Below, one piece after another: positions 8,224-17,612 of a DNA stretch of 40,254 nt (positions are counted from its first letter, which is position 1; each line of letters begins with the position of its first letter). This DNA comes from an uncultured Lachnospiraceae bacterium (GTDB lineage Bacteria; Bacillota_A; Clostridia; Lachnospirales; Lachnospiraceae): NCBI GenBank assembly GCA_947564305.1, contig CANOBT010000036.1, positions 1-40,254 on the forward strand. Reading direction: 5' to 3'. The translations under genes were made by a program, and so were the position numbers. The notes beneath the pieces were generated by a model that made no database searches, was not told the origin of the DNA, and worked only from the letters and a program-made list of their open reading frames with translations.

Positions 8224-8287
8224 CATTATATTTTCACAGTAGGGGTATGCTGAATTGGGAAGATTTTCGTATTTTTAAGTTAGTTTT

Positions 8288-8316
8288 TTGCTGTATACAC
8301 CATTATCTGATATAAT
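8288..8316 (+). promoter_or_regulatory. Sigma-A type promoter for the recombinase operon
   Basis: TTGCTG at 8288-8293 and a consensus TATAAT at 8311-8316 are separated by 17 bases and lie 33 bases before the ATG at 8349. Confidence 0.65.
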
Positions 8317-8348
8317 ATCTTTGTTAGTATTCATTTGGAGGGGAAATT

Positions 8349-9419
8349 ATGCCAAGTAGAAATCCTACATACCATGAACAGAGGGAAACAAGCTATACTT
8401 TGCAGCTTAGACAGCTCTTAACGGAACTGCCACCATATGCAAGGGATTATTTCCGCGCTGCTGAACAGAAAACCAGTGCGAAAACACGGGTCTCCTATGC
8501 TTATGATTTGCTGGTCTTTTTCCGATTCCTGATTGAGAAGAATCCTGAATTATCCAGTAAGGGTATAAATGGGATAACATTGGGGGACATTGACCTGCTG
8601 ACAAGCGGCGATATTGAGGAATATCAGGAATATTTAAAATATTATGAAGCTGAAAATGGGGAGCAGAAGAATGGGGCGCCCAGTATTGCAAGGAAAATGT
8701 CTTCCCTGCGGAGCTTTTTGGATTATTTCTATAAAAAGGAAATGCTGACAAAGAATGTTGCCATGCAGGTTGATATGCCGAAACTGCATGAAAAAGCAAT
8801 CATCCGCCTTGAACCGGATGAAGTTGCCATTATGCTTGATAATATAGAAAACTATGAAAATCGGCTTACCGGAAAGAAGAAAGATTTTTTCATGAAGACA
8901 AAAATCAGGGACATCGCAATTATTACATTGTTCCTCGGTACCGGGATCCGGGTGTCGGAATGTGTAGGTCTTGATATTACCGACATTAATTTCCGCGAAA
9001 ATAGTATTCGCATCGTCCGTAAGGGCGGAAATGAGTCCATATTGTATTTTGGAGATGAGGTAGAAAAAGCCCTTTTGGATTATATTGAAGGTCCACGAGC
9101 TATGATGGCTATGAAAGCTGTTCCTGGAGAAGAAAATACTTTATTTTTCTCTTTGCAAAAGAAACGGATCAGTGTTCATGCGGTAGAAAATCTTGTTGAA
9201 AAGTATGCGAAAGAATTTGTACCGCATAAGAAGATTACTCCTCACAAGCTCCGTTCTACTTTTGGTACAAACTTGTATCAGGAAACAGGGGACATTTATT
9301 TGGTGGCGGATGTTTTGGGTCATTCTGATGTCGGAACAACGAAGAAGCACTATGCAGCGATTAAAGACCAGAACCGGAGGAAGGCGGCTTTGGCTATTAG
9401 GTTGCGGGAAGATAAATAG
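8349..9419 (+). CDS. XerS-like tyrosine recombinase
   Basis: A 356-residue site-specific recombinase behind GGAGGGG. The N-terminal ~150 residues are a SAM-like core-binding domain (LPPYARDYFRAA; KTRVSYAYDLLVFFRFL). The catalytic domain has the Arg in GTGIRVSECVGL, the His-x-x-Arg box in TPHKLRSTFGT, the second His in VLGHSDVGTTKKHY and the nucleophilic Tyr at the end of that motif, so it should be active. Length and layout resemble XerS-type recombinases. The metalloprotease gene begins 25 bases later with a GGGGTGAT site, suggesting one transcript. Confidence 0.85.
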   Translation: MPSRNPTYHEQRETSYTLQLRQLLTELPPYARDYFRAAEQKTSAKTRVSYAYDLLVFFRFLIEKNPELSSKGINGITLGDIDLLTSGDIEEYQEYLKYYEAENGEQKNGAPSIARKMSSLRSFLDYFYKKEMLTKNVAMQVDMPKLHEKAIIRLEPDEVAIMLDNIENYENRLTGKKKDFFMKTKIRDIAIITLFLGTGIRVSECVGLDITDINFRENSIRIVRKGGNESILYFGDEVEKALLDYIEGPRAMMAMKAVPGEENTLFFSLQKKRISVHAVENLVEKYAKEFVPHKKITPHKLRSTFGTNLYQETGDIYLVADVLGHSDVGTTKKHYAAIKDQNRRKAALAIRLREDK

Positions 9420-9444
9420 GCGCTTCTATTGATGGGGTGATAGT

Positions 9445-10509
9445 ATGCAGGATAAAGAAAATATTGAACCATGTGAAATTAAATATGCAGTCCCTTCGTA
9501 TTATGACATATATAAGTCCGGTGGAAGCACTTTAAAGGATGATCAACGTGGCATGCGGTTAATGTTGGATTATTTTTCAGAGTATTTTACTGAGGAGCAG
9601 CTTCAAGCCAATATGCAAAGGTATAATCTTGAAAACATGCTTGCTATAGTAAAGGACTATTTTCTAAAGGAATATGGCTATGTAGCAACTAATATAGAGC
9701 TGAACAACCGATATCAAAGGACGATAAACAGCTATATTTACAATGATGAGAAAAATCCGGCAGTAGTACATATAGACGAGTTGTTTGAATCTACCATGAT
9801 GGCATTTCTTCTCGCTATGTTCAAATGGTCGAAGGACTTTGACAATTTGGAAGTGTATGGAAATTGCTATCTGTATGTGCTGTTTTTGATGAATGACGTA
9901 AGCATTCTGGGGGAAATGCAGGGAGAAGATGCTAACAGAGAATTACTGGAAATGGTTGCAGATGATTTGCAGATCTTGCAGCTTGCCGAGGACTGTTATT
10001 GGACTGTTCTGGCATTCAGTCTGGCCCATGAGGTTGCACATGCTTACTTAGCCAATATTGGAAAAAAATATACCAGAGAACACCCTGAAAAGGAAGAATT
10101 TGATGCAGATGAGATTGCATACCATATTGTCTTGAAAATTATCATGGACAAAGAGGCGAGGGGTATTGTTTTAGAGCCTTATACCTACCTTGCGCCGATG
10201 ATGTATATGGATTTTTTTGACATGGTTTATTATACGGACCGGATACTATATAAAACATTTTTCTATAATGACACACATCCGGCATTGAAAAAGAGGAAAA
10301 GTCGGCTGTTTGCCATTGTAGACAGGGACGAATACATTTTGGATACAAGGGAAGGCAATTATTTATATCGGGGATTCAATGAGGTATATAAAGAATATAA
10401 AATTCAGACTGTTTTGAAGATGGAGAAAGGTAAGCTGACAAAAATTCTCCGTACCAAGCAAAGGGAAGAACTGAAAGAAATGATGAAAGGGGAAGAATAC
10501 AATGACTAG
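9445..10509 (+). CDS. M48-like zinc metalloprotease A
   Basis: A 354-residue protein with the zinc motif His195-Glu-Val-Ala-His199 and, 19 residues on, Glu218-Phe-Asp-Ala-Asp222, the ExxxD pattern of the third ligand in M48-type peptidases. No clear membrane helix or signal peptide, so probably cytosolic. It overlaps the following gene by 8 bases, and a second enzyme with the same motif pair lies two genes on. Unlike HtpX-type M48 members it lacks membrane segments, so a precise subfamily cannot be given. Confidence 0.65.
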   Translation: MQDKENIEPCEIKYAVPSYYDIYKSGGSTLKDDQRGMRLMLDYFSEYFTEEQLQANMQRYNLENMLAIVKDYFLKEYGYVATNIELNNRYQRTINSYIYNDEKNPAVVHIDELFESTMMAFLLAMFKWSKDFDNLEVYGNCYLYVLFLMNDVSILGEMQGEDANRELLEMVADDLQILQLAEDCYWTVLAFSLAHEVAHAYLANIGKKYTREHPEKEEFDADEIAYHIVLKIIMDKEARGIVLEPYTYLAPMMYMDFFDMVYYTDRILYKTFFYNDTHPALKKRKSRLFAIVDRDEYILDTREGNYLYRGFNEVYKEYKIQTVLKMEKGKLTKILRTKQREELKEMMKGEEYND

Positions 10510-11071
10510 GCAACAGGCGGTGGAATATGATAATAAACTGAGTAAAGAGTTGCAAGACTATGCCAGTGATTGCGGAGAAGATAAGATAGTTGCTATGAAC
10601 ATAGTAGAAAATTTTATAGAGTTTTTGCCGGAAGACGATATGAAAGGTATGATTTTCCTTCGCAATGATCCGGTTTCCTACAAACTTGGCAATGCCCGAC
10701 TTGACCTGAAGAAAGCGCTTCTGGCAGGACTGGAATTAACCGCTGCCGTCAGCAGACCGGAGAGCATTTTTAATTATATCCAAATGTTGATAGTGTCAGT
10801 ATTGTTTATCAGGAGTATCACAAGGCAGGAATTGGAGGGGATAGAAGCGCACATAGTCTACATGCTTCATATAAAAGGGGCTTACCAGTCTGACATTGAA
10901 GAGGAGCGGTTTATTCATGATCTGCAGGAGTGGTATACGCAACGCGAAAATACTATGTTGGAAAGAGAAAAGATAGTGGGCGCTATCAACCATTTGTATG
11001 AAATGAAAGTGGCAGATTTTAAGAATGGGAAAATCTGTTTGAAAGAGAAGGTCTGGGGAAAGCTGGAATAA
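10502..11071 (+). CDS. Unknown protein between the twin metalloproteases
   Basis: A 189-residue, mostly helical, acidic protein with no motif I recognise. It overlaps the upstream protease gene by 8 bases and lies 16 bases before the second one, so translational coupling with both is likely. Its constant position between two related proteases suggests it is their substrate, inhibitor or adaptor; this is inference. Confidence 0.6.
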   Translation: MTRQQAVEYDNKLSKELQDYASDCGEDKIVAMNIVENFIEFLPEDDMKGMIFLRNDPVSYKLGNARLDLKKALLAGLELTAAVSRPESIFNYIQMLIVSVLFIRSITRQELEGIEAHIVYMLHIKGAYQSDIEEERFIHDLQEWYTQRENTMLEREKIVGAINHLYEMKVADFKNGKICLKEKVWGKLE

Positions 11072-11087
11072 AGTAGGAGGAACTGTA

Positions 11088-12260
11088 ATGGTAGGGATGA
11101 ATCCGTTGGAATTTCTGGAAGAAGTGCAACGTGAATATATGGTTAGTACGTTCGGAGAAGTTATAAATTATGATGAAATGTATTTTGACGGAAGACTTTT
11201 TGATTTTTTACAGCAGGAATACAATTTTAAGTATGAGGACAGAGATGAACTGATAAAATCACTGCGCGAAATGAGAAGCGAACATGTTATTTCGCGGTAT
11301 GAAAATCCATACTATTATAAATTTTTTAGGGATATTATCAGTAATATTCATAGGATAAAGGATACATTTATAGATTGTCATGGGCTGAATATGCCGTTGT
11401 TTGGGACTGTAGAGTTTGATATGTTTTATGCTCAGATTAGGTGTCCGAACAGTGATATGCCGCCAATTATTCTGTTTTACAGCGGAATTATACAATTTGC
11501 CCATAACATTACAAATGTGCTGACAAAGGCATTCCCTATACAGGTATTAGATGAAGAAAAAATTACCTTCGGCATGGAACCTGAAAAAATCAAAGAATGT
11601 ATCAATAATAACAAATGGATTGAAAAACGGTTCACAGATATAGTCTTAAGCATATTTTTTTATGGGAATGTTGATATGTGTGATGTTTCTCAGCCAGTAA
11701 ATGATTATCTTTATCGGCAATTCAGTAATGCGTTGGCAGATTCTTTTCTGACTTTTATTGTTGCCCATGAGTGCGCACACTATTATCTGGGACATTTGGG
11801 AAAAGATGCAATTAAAGGGATAGTGACTGTTGGAAAAGTACAGTATGAGAATTTAGTCCCTGATTGGGAGCAGGAATTTGATGCTGATTATATAGGAGCG
11901 TTGCTGACAATTCCGATACTTATTGAAAGAAAAATTGATATTCAGGTCATTTTGGGCGGGATATACGTTGCCATGTGGATGTTAAGTATTATTGAGAGTT
12001 TACGGATTGAGGGTGAATCAGGCAAAGCGACTCATCCACCGGCAAAGGACAGACTTTTGCAGATAAAGAGAAAGTTGCAGAAAACCATGCAGAATGAACT
12101 ACATGTGTTAGAGGGTTATGATATTCTATTTTCTGATTTATGGGAACGATTTTCCATAATTGCAAAGGATGTCGAAGGCAGAGTTTTAGCTGGACGGCCA
12201 GCCGCAGAGGTTACATATGAACAAATAAAAAAGGTTATTTATGACGAAGCAGAAATTTAA
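11088..12260 (+). CDS. M48-like zinc metalloprotease B
   Basis: A 390-residue protein behind AGGAGG (11073-11078). It carries His227-Glu-Cys-Ala-His231 and Glu263-Phe-Asp-Ala-Asp267 followed by YIGALL, the same HExxH...EFDAD layout as the first protease but with little similarity elsewhere. A moderately hydrophobic segment (VILGGIYVAMWMLSII) lies after the active site. The two are probably ancient duplicates acting together. The gene ends before a small hairpin at 12273-12292. Confidence 0.65.
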   Translation: MVGMNPLEFLEEVQREYMVSTFGEVINYDEMYFDGRLFDFLQQEYNFKYEDRDELIKSLREMRSEHVISRYENPYYYKFFRDIISNIHRIKDTFIDCHGLNMPLFGTVEFDMFYAQIRCPNSDMPPIILFYSGIIQFAHNITNVLTKAFPIQVLDEEKITFGMEPEKIKECINNNKWIEKRFTDIVLSIFFYGNVDMCDVSQPVNDYLYRQFSNALADSFLTFIVAHECAHYYLGHLGKDAIKGIVTVGKVQYENLVPDWEQEFDADYIGALLTIPILIERKIDIQVILGGIYVAMWMLSIIESLRIEGESGKATHPPAKDRLLQIKRKLQKTMQNELHVLEGYDILFSDLWERFSIIAKDVEGRVLAGRPAAEVTYEQIKKVIYDEAEI

Positions 12261-12553
12261 GAATTTTTATCTGCTCACATTTTTGTGCGAGCTGCTCCCC
12301 AGATGTCGTGGGAACGAGTCCTTTTGACTAAAGCTGCGAAGGATTGTATGAGGGAATACAATAAATTGAGTATCGCAATTCGATTACCAAAAGTATCTGT
12401 AACGGTGGGTAACAAGGATTATCCGTAGATATTAGATGAATTGACATGGTGATGAAGTCATTGGTTGTTGACAATCATCCGTATTAATTATTGCGGGTCA
12501 CATCTAAAAGAAAAGTGTTATATAAGATTACAGAGGGAGAAACAAAAAATAAT
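12261..12553 (+). other. Intergenic gap with a short hairpin
   Basis: GCTCACA at 12273-12279 can pair with TGTGCGAGC at 12284-12292 (one bulge), echoing the stem at 8194-8219, but no T-run follows. A TTGACA at 12469 is a possible -35 element for the next gene without a clear -10 partner. I see no gene here. Confidence 0.35.
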
Positions 12554-14650
12554 ATGAATGAAGATAATAGAATTTTGTATGATATTGGTAACTATAAATA
12601 TACAGTTTCTGATGTGAGTAAAATTTATCAAGATTGTAAAGCAGATATCGACAACTGCGATACGAATAACCTTCAATTTTTGTATGATTCTTTTCACGTC
12701 AAGCAAAATAATAAGTTTGTGTGGTCCTTAAGCGATATAATTATGAATTTTTCTGAAACTATTGCAGTAATTGCCAAATCCGGAGATATAGAAAATATAA
12801 AAAAAGAAGTTAGAAAATGCAGAAGGAAATTCTATTATTGGGGTGATTTACCAAAATATATTTATTTTATTAATGAGAACCTTGATTACTATAACACTAA
12901 CAGAAAAATAAAGGGAGATATTGAAATTAATAGAGAATATTATGACTGCTGGATAGCATATGCATGCTATAAATTTCTTTTAGATAAAGGAAACCTTGCA
13001 GATGATCAGATTGAGGACGATAAATTATATCGCCACAAATTAGATTTGGAATATACCGAGGCATTAAAACATTTTTCTTGCAATTATAAAATCGACTGCA
13101 ATCTCAGGATAAGTATAGATGACATATTTCAGAATATCTACAGCAGGATATTAAAATATGGACCATTATCTTTTTATAAAAAAATATATAAAGAATTATA
13201 CAAGGCGTTCGATAAAGAAGAACGGCGGATTCGAATAAATAATGGAGTAAATACAGAACTTCCAACACTTCTGATATATTCTATTAGGGCATTGTCGGAT
13301 AATAATGCGGAAGCAGAAACAGATGTATATGATGAAGCATATATGCCTAATGAAAATGATTTTCTGCAATTATTGATAGATACAAAATACGCTATCAGGC
13401 TGTTAGATGTTGACAATGAGTATGATTTGGGATTTTTGCTTCCGAGTGATGAGAGCGATTATTTAGAACGTATTATGAATTATTCCTCCGTGTATGATAT
13501 ACATCAGTATGTTCCGGAGGGGATGCTATTCCTAATTCAGAGAATCATAGATGCATACAGTGAGCGGCTTGAAGAGTACTATAGCTGTAATAGTAAAAAT
13601 CTGCGCAATATAATTAGCCGGATTGTAAAAAATGCGCAATGTGATTTTGAGACTGGTATAATTTCTAAAATACCATTTAAGTCTGTAAGTAATGATGAAC
13701 GCAATATTCTTGATTTGATGACTGCCAATCATTCCCTCAATGGGGAGTACTACATTCCAACTCAGTGGGATAAAGTTTATAGTGATTCTGAGTGGATTAT
13801 TAAGGAGCAAGATGCATATTATGTTATTCCTCCAATCATATCTATGTTTGGCGTATATGATAAGATTGGCAAGGCGTTAGATTGGATTGATTTTGGACCT
13901 CAGATTGAGACCGCAGTGCTTGATTTATTTAAGAATATTAATGGGTTGAGAGAATATAGTGGAAAATATTTATTTGAGAAGCAAGTATATGAGTGCGATG
14001 CTATCATAATGGGTACAGAATATGCACTTATTATTGAGTGTAAGAGAAAAGGCATATCTCGAGTCGCACGTGGAGGATCTGATGCAAACATTGTTCAAGA
14101 TATCGCCGAGACATATTTTTCAAGCCAGGCGCAGGCGTATCGGATGCAACGAGCCATAGAGTCGCTTGGAAAACAGGTGGATTTTTATCCGTCGGAATGT
14201 GATATTAGCACAAAAGAATCTCAAAATGCCAAGTATTGCGAATATAAACAAACGGCACTCTTTACGAATGTAAAGCATTTTATCAGAATAAGCTGCACAG
14301 GTGGCAGTTTTTGGATTGCCAGTGACGGGGGTATTGCAGATCACATTGAGAGACATATTATGGAATATAATGTTAAAAGAAAGAAAAGTAAAGTATATAT
14401 AGATGAGTTCTTGTCGGAGCAAGCTGAGTTGTTGAAATTGCAATGCTATGAACACAAAGAAAAATGTATCAGATTAAATAGACTATTCCTGTCGTTTGAC
14501 AAGTTATATGACATAGTGATGACATTATTGAAATTTAATAAAGATGGAGATGCGCTACTTGATAGCATTTGGAAACTGACAAGAATTAATAGCAAGAAAG
14601 GCGATTCTACTAATCATTTGAGGATGTTTTTTAATTTGGACAAGCATTAA
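12554..14650 (+). CDS. Large PD-(D/E)xK nuclease-fold protein
   Basis: A 698-residue protein. Near residues 475-530 it has the PD-(D/E)xK pattern: an acidic residue after a strand (ECDAIIMG, Asp482), then a hydrophobic strand ending in Glu495-Cys-Lys497 (ALIIECKRKG), then a helix with Gln/Ala (SSQAQAYRMQ). The same D...ExK strand-pair is used by Mrr/NERD-type nucleases. The long N-terminal part is helical and unrecognised. ATG 12554 with GAGGGAGA upstream is preferred over TTG 12491. The position next to a recombinase and protease cluster suggests a defence or mobile-element role; that is inference. Confidence 0.6.
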   Translation: MNEDNRILYDIGNYKYTVSDVSKIYQDCKADIDNCDTNNLQFLYDSFHVKQNNKFVWSLSDIIMNFSETIAVIAKSGDIENIKKEVRKCRRKFYYWGDLPKYIYFINENLDYYNTNRKIKGDIEINREYYDCWIAYACYKFLLDKGNLADDQIEDDKLYRHKLDLEYTEALKHFSCNYKIDCNLRISIDDIFQNIYSRILKYGPLSFYKKIYKELYKAFDKEERRIRINNGVNTELPTLLIYSIRALSDNNAEAETDVYDEAYMPNENDFLQLLIDTKYAIRLLDVDNEYDLGFLLPSDESDYLERIMNYSSVYDIHQYVPEGMLFLIQRIIDAYSERLEEYYSCNSKNLRNIISRIVKNAQCDFETGIISKIPFKSVSNDERNILDLMTANHSLNGEYYIPTQWDKVYSDSEWIIKEQDAYYVIPPIISMFGVYDKIGKALDWIDFGPQIETAVLDLFKNINGLREYSGKYLFEKQVYECDAIIMGTEYALIIECKRKGISRVARGGSDANIVQDIAETYFSSQAQAYRMQRAIESLGKQVDFYPSECDISTKESQNAKYCEYKQTALFTNVKHFIRISCTGGSFWIASDGGIADHIERHIMEYNVKRKKSKVYIDEFLSEQAELLKLQCYEHKEKCIRLNRLFLSFDKLYDIVMTLLKFNKDGDALLDSIWKLTRINSKKGDSTNHLRMFFNLDKH

Positions 14651-14654
14651 GGAG

Positions 14655-14810
14655 TGTGTAAATTTTTAACTTTACCCCAACTATGGAATAAATGTGTATT
14701 TGTTTCATAGTTGGGGGAATTTATAATATTCTAATCTTATATTTCCTGTAGTTAACAGGATCTTCTTTATATGTATGCAATTAGCTTATGCTATCTGTGT
14801 AAATTTTTAA
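14655..14810 (+). repeat. 15-base direct repeat flanking the convergent terminator
   Basis: TGTGTAAATTTTTAA occurs at 14655-14669, five bases after the nuclease stop codon, and again at 14796-14810 within the end of the MFS gene. The hairpin lies between them. It could mark a past recombination event or be chance in AT-rich DNA. Confidence 0.4.
14675..14716. terminator. Strong hairpin between convergent genes
   Basis: CCCCAACTATG at 14675-14685 pairs perfectly with CATAGTTGGGG at 14706-14716. It separates the plus-strand nuclease gene from the minus-strand MFS gene, and A/T-rich tracts on both sides fit a two-way terminator. Confidence 0.65.
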
Positions 14811-15951
14811 TAAAATGTATTAAAAAAATATATAATATAGCAGCAACTAGAAATGGCATACTGAATATTCCATAGTTTATAAATAATCCTTCCGAATATG
14901 TCCCAATTGAATCTCCTATATTATAAAAGAAGTTTGCATAACCAGACATTTTTCCTATTTGATTTTCAGGGTACAATTTCAATAAAAAACGGTTAATTTG
15001 CGGAAACAAAAAGGACGAAATAATTGTTGTTAATAAAAATAATATAATTTGAATCCATAATTTTTCAATAAATGATAGTGCAAAAAAAGAAACAGCGCAT
15101 AAAGTACTTCCTACAATAATTATATCTGACTCTTTAAACCATTTAAAAAGTTTTGATAATAAAACATTAGTAATTACTGGACATATCTCTATGATTGTAA
15201 TAATTATACTTATATAACGCAAATTCAAATTATATCTATTGTTAAAATACAAATTCATATATGGAGAGAAAAATATTAATAAACCTAATATCAGAAACAC
15301 TAATGAAAAAGCTGATAATTTCGGTTTTTCAATTTTTTCTATACTATATGTGTGTTGTCCATTGTTATTGGACTTATTAATACAAAATATCAATGGTATG
15401 CTTCCAAGTAAATATATGCTTCCTGCTAATATGAAAATCAATTGATAGGGACTGTTATTTATTGGACTAATAACTTTTAAAGGAATAAGGCCTCCTATAA
15501 ATGTTCCGCATGTAGATGCAAATAATTTTATTGAAGAACATAAATTGATTATATATGGCTGGCGTTCTTCTTCAACATATTCCATTATAAATGGAGTATG
15601 TATACTCATCAGCACTGAGTATCCTAGTCCATAAATCACAGACAGTGCATACAAAATTAGTTGAGATTGCATAATACATTCACCACAAAATGCCATGCCG
15701 CAGATTACGGTTGATAATAATAGCACTCTATTTTTTTTGTATTTATCAATAATTCTTCCAAATATAATTCCGCCCACAGCCATAGAAGCATTGCCCACTA
15801 GTAAAAAATTACTTATAAATACTTTTGAATCAATAATTACACTTATATGCAAATTAAATGCTAATAGAAATATGCCCGTAGCAAATGAAATTAAAGACAT
15901 AGAAATAATATACAATATTATATTGTTTTTATATCTAGAATGTATTTTCAT
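14791..15951 (-). CDS. MFS transporter of the dual radical-SAM peptide operon
   Basis: A 386-residue protein with about twelve membrane helices and a degenerate MFS motif A between helices 2 and 3 (GRIIDKYKKNRVLL). It begins two bases after the stop of the B12 radical SAM gene, so it is the last gene of the peptide operon. It takes the place usually filled by an ABC exporter and most likely exports the modified peptide; self-resistance is the alternative. Strongly AT-rich like the rest of the operon. Confidence 0.75.
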   Translation of the reverse strand: MKIHSRYKNNIILYIISMSLISFATGIFLLAFNLHISVIIDSKVFISNFLLVGNASMAVGGIIFGRIIDKYKKNRVLLLSTVICGMAFCGECIMQSQLILYALSVIYGLGYSVLMSIHTPFIMEYVEEERQPYIINLCSSIKLFASTCGTFIGGLIPLKVISPINNSPYQLIFILAGSIYLLGSIPLIFCINKSNNNGQHTYSIEKIEKPKLSAFSLVFLILGLLIFFSPYMNLYFNNRYNLNLRYISIIITIIEICPVITNVLLSKLFKWFKESDIIIVGSTLCAVSFFALSFIEKLWIQIILFLLTTIISSFLFPQINRFLLKLYPENQIGKMSGYANFFYNIGDSIGTYSEGLFINYGIFSMPFLVAAILYIFLIHFIKNLHR

Positions 15952-15953
15952 GG

Positions 15954-17612
15954 CTAATCTCCTACTTCCAAAAATTCTAGAATGTTATTACCGTATTCAT
16001 CATATAATTTTATAATTTTATCATTTATTTTCGTGTATTTCAGAGAAAAGACTCCTGCTAATGTTTCAAATTTTTTTTCATTCCAACCTTCTTCAGCTAA
16101 AGATATTGATTCTAAAAAAAACTTATGTATTAATTCTTTGGATAAATAAATGTTCTGATTTAGAGGCAGTTCTATCGAATGTATTCTTTTGTTAAAATCT
16201 GTTTCTGTCAATGTTGATATTCTTTCTAATTTTCTATAATTTAGTGTCATCTGCAGTTCAATATAGCTTATCGATTCTGAATATTCATTGAGTATTTCGA
16301 AAGGAATTTTTTCTACTATACTATTATATAACACTTCTATTCTTTCGTCTTGAAATCTATAATCATACACTTCATAATGTGAATATGTATCATATAACAA
16401 ATTGGTCTTTTTTACTTGTTCAGTAATTTCCGCTCCAGGGTACAATGCCATCTTTGTATAAAGGAAAAGGACTTTCCAATATTCGATTTTCATTAAAAAC
16501 TCTGAATTTTTTCTCAGTTCATCTAATGTAATATACGGGTGGTACATAATAAAGCCTGACATACCAAAGTCAATTCTTAATTTTCTCAATAAATTGACTG
16601 CTTTTATGCTTTGGCTTGTAGAAATATGTTTGTTATAAACAGCTAGTCCTTGATCGTTTCCCGATTCTAATCCCATTTCCACTTGAACCAAGCCGCAATC
16701 CCTTAGTTGTTTCATTCTTTTTTGCTGATTCACGATTGAATCTACTCGTGTCATCACGTAAAACCAAATATCTAAATTCTCTTGTTTCATTAAGTTGGTA
16801 AAATCGTCTATCCATTTTAATCCGTCTTTTGTTTCATTAATAAAATTCAAATCGCAGAAATTTACAATTTCATATAGATTGTCATATTTATTGTACTTTC
16901 TGATTAAATCCTTTAAATTTTTAACAATATTTTCTGCTATACTTACTCTCCAGCTGCAGTTTTTATATGGATTAAATATTCTGTTTCCTGTACAAAAACT
17001 GCAATTAAATATACAACCTCTTCCCGCCATTATATTTAAAGAGCATGTCAGTCCCTTTTGCAAACCCTCATCTAACACATCTCTTTTAATCTCTCCATAA
17101 TCTTCAATTCTTGTCCGAGGCTGTCTCCATGCATTTTCCCTGATCATTCTGGCATCATTGCTTCTATAGGTTATGCCTTGGATTTCTTCCAATTCTTTTT
17201 TCCCTTCTAAGTATTCCATAAGTTCAATAGTAGTAAATTCACCTTCGCCACACATAATTAAATCAACATTTTTATTATTTATTAATATCTCTTTTGCGCA
17301 AAATGATACGTGTTGGCCACCTAAGAAGACGAAAATATTGGGATTCATTTTTTTGATTAAATCTATTATCTCAATTGTATCTCGAAAATTAGAATATACG
17401 ACAGAAAAACCAATTACATCAAATTTTTCATCTAAGATTCTCTTAGCCATTTCTTCTATGCTATAATCGAAAAAATGTCCATCTATTATTTTATAGTCAT
17501 AATTTTTTTGTGACAGAGAGTTAGCGATATATCCAAGACCTATATGCTCATTACTAATAATTTCCATTTGCTTCAGTTGTTGTATTTTTGCGAATGCTAA
17601 ACATATTTTCAT
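15954..17612 (-). CDS. B12-binding radical SAM enzyme
   Basis: A 552-residue protein with an N-terminal cobalamin-binding Rossmann domain (residues ~1-140; DGHFFD and the loop FLGGQHVSF) and a radical SAM barrel with the Fe-S ligands Cys200, Cys204 and Cys207 in GRGCIFNCSFC. A C-terminal ~120-residue helical region is unrecognised. Such enzymes methylate or rearrange unactivated carbons in several RiPP pathways. The start overlaps the end of the RlmN-like gene by 59 bases, implying tight co-translation. Methylation of the 44-residue peptide is the likely role but is inferred. The strict DxHxxG B12 motif is not obvious. Confidence 0.8.
   Translation of the reverse strand: MKICLAFAKIQQLKQMEIISNEHIGLGYIANSLSQKNYDYKIIDGHFFDYSIEEMAKRILDEKFDVIGFSVVYSNFRDTIEIIDLIKKMNPNIFVFLGGQHVSFCAKEILINNKNVDLIMCGEGEFTTIELMEYLEGKKELEEIQGITYRSNDARMIRENAWRQPRTRIEDYGEIKRDVLDEGLQKGLTCSLNIMAGRGCIFNCSFCTGNRIFNPYKNCSWRVSIAENIVKNLKDLIRKYNKYDNLYEIVNFCDLNFINETKDGLKWIDDFTNLMKQENLDIWFYVMTRVDSIVNQQKRMKQLRDCGLVQVEMGLESGNDQGLAVYNKHISTSQSIKAVNLLRKLRIDFGMSGFIMYHPYITLDELRKNSEFLMKIEYWKVLFLYTKMALYPGAEITEQVKKTNLLYDTYSHYEVYDYRFQDERIEVLYNSIVEKIPFEILNEYSESISYIELQMTLNYRKLERISTLTETDFNKRIHSIELPLNQNIYLSKELIHKFFLESISLAEEGWNEKKFETLAGVFSLKYTKINDKIIKLYDEYGNNILEFLEVGD

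Noticed and set aside
9445..12260. ImmA/IrrE-type proteases controlling a mobile element
   Set aside because: The HExxH is followed by an EFDAD motif as in M48 enzymes, the proteins are longer than ImmA, and no ImmR-type repressor is adjacent.
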